The position numbers and the translations under genes were made by a program. Below the pieces are notes generated by a model. That model was not told the DNA's origin. It did no database searches and saw nothing but the letters and a program-made list of their open reading frames with translations. 64,000 bases of DNA from Paraburkholderia sabiae (lineage in GTDB: Bacteria > Pseudomonadota > Gammaproteobacteria > Burkholderiales > Burkholderiaceae): positions 3,782,001 to 3,846,000 of the forward strand of contig NZ_CP125295.1 of NCBI RefSeq assembly GCF_030412785.1, in the 5' to 3' direction. Positions within the stretch are counted from its first letter, which is position 1. Each line of letters starts with the position of its first letter. This document shows positions 62,283-64,000 of this stretch, piece by piece.

Positions 62283-64000
62283 TTAGCTGTGACCGCCGAG
62301 CTTGAACACGGAGACGACTTCCGCGAGCTTGTCGGCCTGCGCGCTCAGATCGGCGGCGGCCTGTTCGGCATCGCTGACGAGCGCCGCGTTCTGCTGCGTT
62401 ACTTCGCCGATCTGCGTGACGGCCGTGTTCACCTGCTCGATGCCGCTCGACTGCTCCTTCGACGCGACGCTGATTTCGCCGATGATCGTCTGCACCTGGC
62501 CGACGCGGTCGACGATCGCGCGCATCGTCGTGCTCGCTTCTTCGGCGATGCGGAAACCGCTCGACACCGTCGCCGTCGATTCCGCGATCACCGCTTCGAT
62601 TTCCTTCGCCGCCGCCGCGCTGCGCTGCGCGAGCGCGCGCACTTCCGACGCGACCACCGCGAAGCCCTTGCCGTGCTCGCCCGCGCGCGCCGCTTCGACG
62701 GCCGCGTTCAACGCGAGAATGTTGGTCTGGAACGCGATGCCTTCGATCACCGTCGTGATGTCCGCGATCTTCTTCGACGACTGGCTGATCTCGCCCATCG
62801 TCGAGACGACGCGTTCGACCGCGCGGCCGCCGTCGAGCGCCGCTTCCGATGCGCTCGTCACCAGCGTGTTCGCCTGCGCCGCGTGACCGGCGTTCTGCTG
62901 CACCGTCGACGTGATTTCCTGCATGCTCGCCGCCGTCTCTTCGAGGCTCGCGGCCTGCGTGCCGATGCGCGACGCGATCTCTTCGCTGCTGGCCGCGATC
63001 TTCACGGTGCCCTCGGTCATGTCGGTCGACGCGCTGCGCACCTGCGTGACGATGCGCGCGAGACCTTCACCGATGCCGTCGATCGCCTGCATCAGACGGC
63101 CGATTTCATCGGCGCGCCGGTCGTGGCTCGCCGACACGCGCACGCTCAGGTCGCCCGAAGCGAAACGCTCCGACGCCTTCGCTGCTTCGTCGAGCGGGCG
63201 CGACACGAGGCGGCGCACGGCGATCAGGAACACGGCAGCGAACACGCCGACCAGCACGAAGCCCATCAGCATGAAGCGGTTGCGCGTGCTGACGACGTCG
63301 GCCATCACTTCGTCGCGCCTCGCGACGCCGCCGACCAGCCAGTTCCACTCCGGCACCGTGACGAACGACACGAACTTGTCCTGTGCGCCCGTTTCGCCGA
63401 GCGCCGTATCCGCGCCCGAATATTCGATCTGGCCTTCCTTCTCGTCGAGCATGCGCTTGTACGGCGCGGCGTGTTCGTCGCCCATCTGGCCCGCTGCGCC
63501 CGGATGCACGATCAGCTTGCCGCGATCCGCGCCGTTCGCCGCGTTCATCACGAAGTAGTAGCCGGTGTCGCCGATCTTCAGCTGGCGGATGCCGTCTTCG
63601 ACCGACTTGATCTGCGCGTCCACGTCGACGCCGACGAACAGCGCGCCGATCACCTTGCCGTTCACGTCGGTGATCGGCTTGTACTGCGTGATGTAGCGCT
63701 TGCCGAACAGCGTCGCGAGACCCGTGAAGGTCTTGTTCGCCGCGACGGGACCGTAAGCGGGCCCCTTGCGATCGAGCAGCGTGCCGATTGCGCGGGTGCC
63801 GTCCTGCTTCTTCAGCGAGGTCGTCACGCGCACGAAGTCGTCGCCCGTGCGGGCGAAGATCGATGCGATCGCGCCGCTTTGCGCGAGAAACTGGTCGGGA
63901 ATCGAGAAGTCGTTGTTCAGCACCTTGTCGCCGGCCTTGAAGGTGGGCGTCGGCGTGCCGCTGACGTCGATCTTCTGCGTCTCGTCGAGCGCGTAGTTCG
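62283..64000 (-). CDS. Methyl-accepting chemotaxis protein with Cache sensor (N-terminus outside window)
   Basis: The open frame continues past base 64000, so the signal anchor and start are missing; the first visible residues are [18 protein letters not shown]. The periplasmic part looks like a Cache_3/Cache_2 fusion domain: a first unit ([40 protein letters not shown]) and a second with [20 protein letters not shown] and the [13 protein letters not shown] end. TM2 ([19 protein letters not shown]), HAMP, and the signalling domain with [19 protein letters not shown] follow. It ends FKLGGHS, no pentapeptide tether. Cache receptors of this class commonly sense organic acids; the ligand is not determined. 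Confidence 0.93.
   Translation of the reverse strand, partial: NYALDETQKIDVSGTPTPTFKAGDKVLNNDFSIPDQFLAQSGAIASIFARTGDDFVRVTTSLKKQDGTRAIGTLLDRKGPAYGPVAANKTFTGLATLFGKRYITQYKPITDVNGKVIGALFVGVDVDAQIKSVEDGIRQLKIGDTGYYFVMNAANGADRGKLIVHPGAAGQMGDEHAAPYKRMLDEKEGQIEYSGADTALGETGAQDKFVSFVTVPEWNWLVGGVARRDEVMADVVSTRNRFMLMGFVLVGVFAAVFLIAVRRLVSRPLDEAAKASERFASGDLSVRVSASHDRRADEIGRLMQAIDGIGEGLARIVTQVRSASTDMTEGTVKIAASSEEIASRIGTQAASLEETAASMQEITSTVQQNAGHAAQANTLVTSASEAALDGGRAVERVVSTMGEISQSSKKIADITTVIEGIAFQTNILALNAAVEAARAGEHGKGFAVVASEVRALAQRSAAAAKEIEAVIAESTATVSSGFRIAEEASTTMRAIVDRVGQVQTIIGEISVASKEQSSGIEQVNTAVTQIGEVTQQNAALVSDAEQAAADLSAQADKLAEVVSVFKLGGHS

Overview
The window is a GC-rich chromosomal segment of a betaproteobacterium of the Burkholderiaceae, most likely Paraburkholderia or a close relative (inference). 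The reasons are a Burkholderia-type porin, a short H-NS protein, a DUF3563-type small protein, an intracellular PHA depolymerase, a non-phosphorylating L-fucose locus and two dispersed intergenic repeat families. I see no rRNA, tRNA, CRISPR array, transposase gene or prophage.

Layout. 1-9.4 kb: DedA-rhodanese fusion (runs off the left edge), small conserved protein, ogt, Aer-like receptor, a large hybrid histidine kinase and a porin. 9.4-15.5 kb: GGDEF-EAL protein, CoA-transferase and small proteins. 15.5-18.8 kb: GntP-family permease with a recognisable sigma-54 promoter and two operator-like palindromes, divergent from a sigma-54 activator. 18.9-22.1 kb: small exported proteins, a serine hydrolase of the beta-lactamase fold and an H-NS protein. 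22.7-27.5 kb: formaldehyde-activating-enzyme homologue, aldo/keto reductase, aldehyde dehydrogenase and MFS carrier, with a six-hairpin repeat array inside the cluster. 27.9-34.4 kb: chaperone-usher pilus operon with two paralogous two-domain subunits. 34.5-41.0 kb: prfC, LysR regulator, Pat-like acetyltransferase and an unknown protein. 41.5-51.5 kb: nine-gene L-fucose-type operon (ABC importer plus a complete oxidative route to pyruvate and lactate) under a divergent IclR regulator. 51.6-64 kb: thioesterase, MCP, AGE-family isomerase, MgtC, small proteins, a possible sRNA, flavin reductase, PHA depolymerase, GST and a second MCP cut by the right edge.

Themes. Sensory and signalling genes are dense: three chemoreceptor-type proteins, one hybrid kinase, one c-di-GMP protein and one sigma-54 activator. 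Sugar and aldehyde catabolism is the other theme.

Most unusual. A ~620 bp inverted-repeat element (complete near 36.2-36.8 kb, reduced copies near 41.1-41.6 and 51.5-51.7 kb) has ends that sit right after stop codons plus a T tract at four of its five visible ends. A second repeat family forms a tandem hairpin array in front of the aldo/keto reductase gene, and a single copy lies directly upstream of the sigma-54 activator gene.
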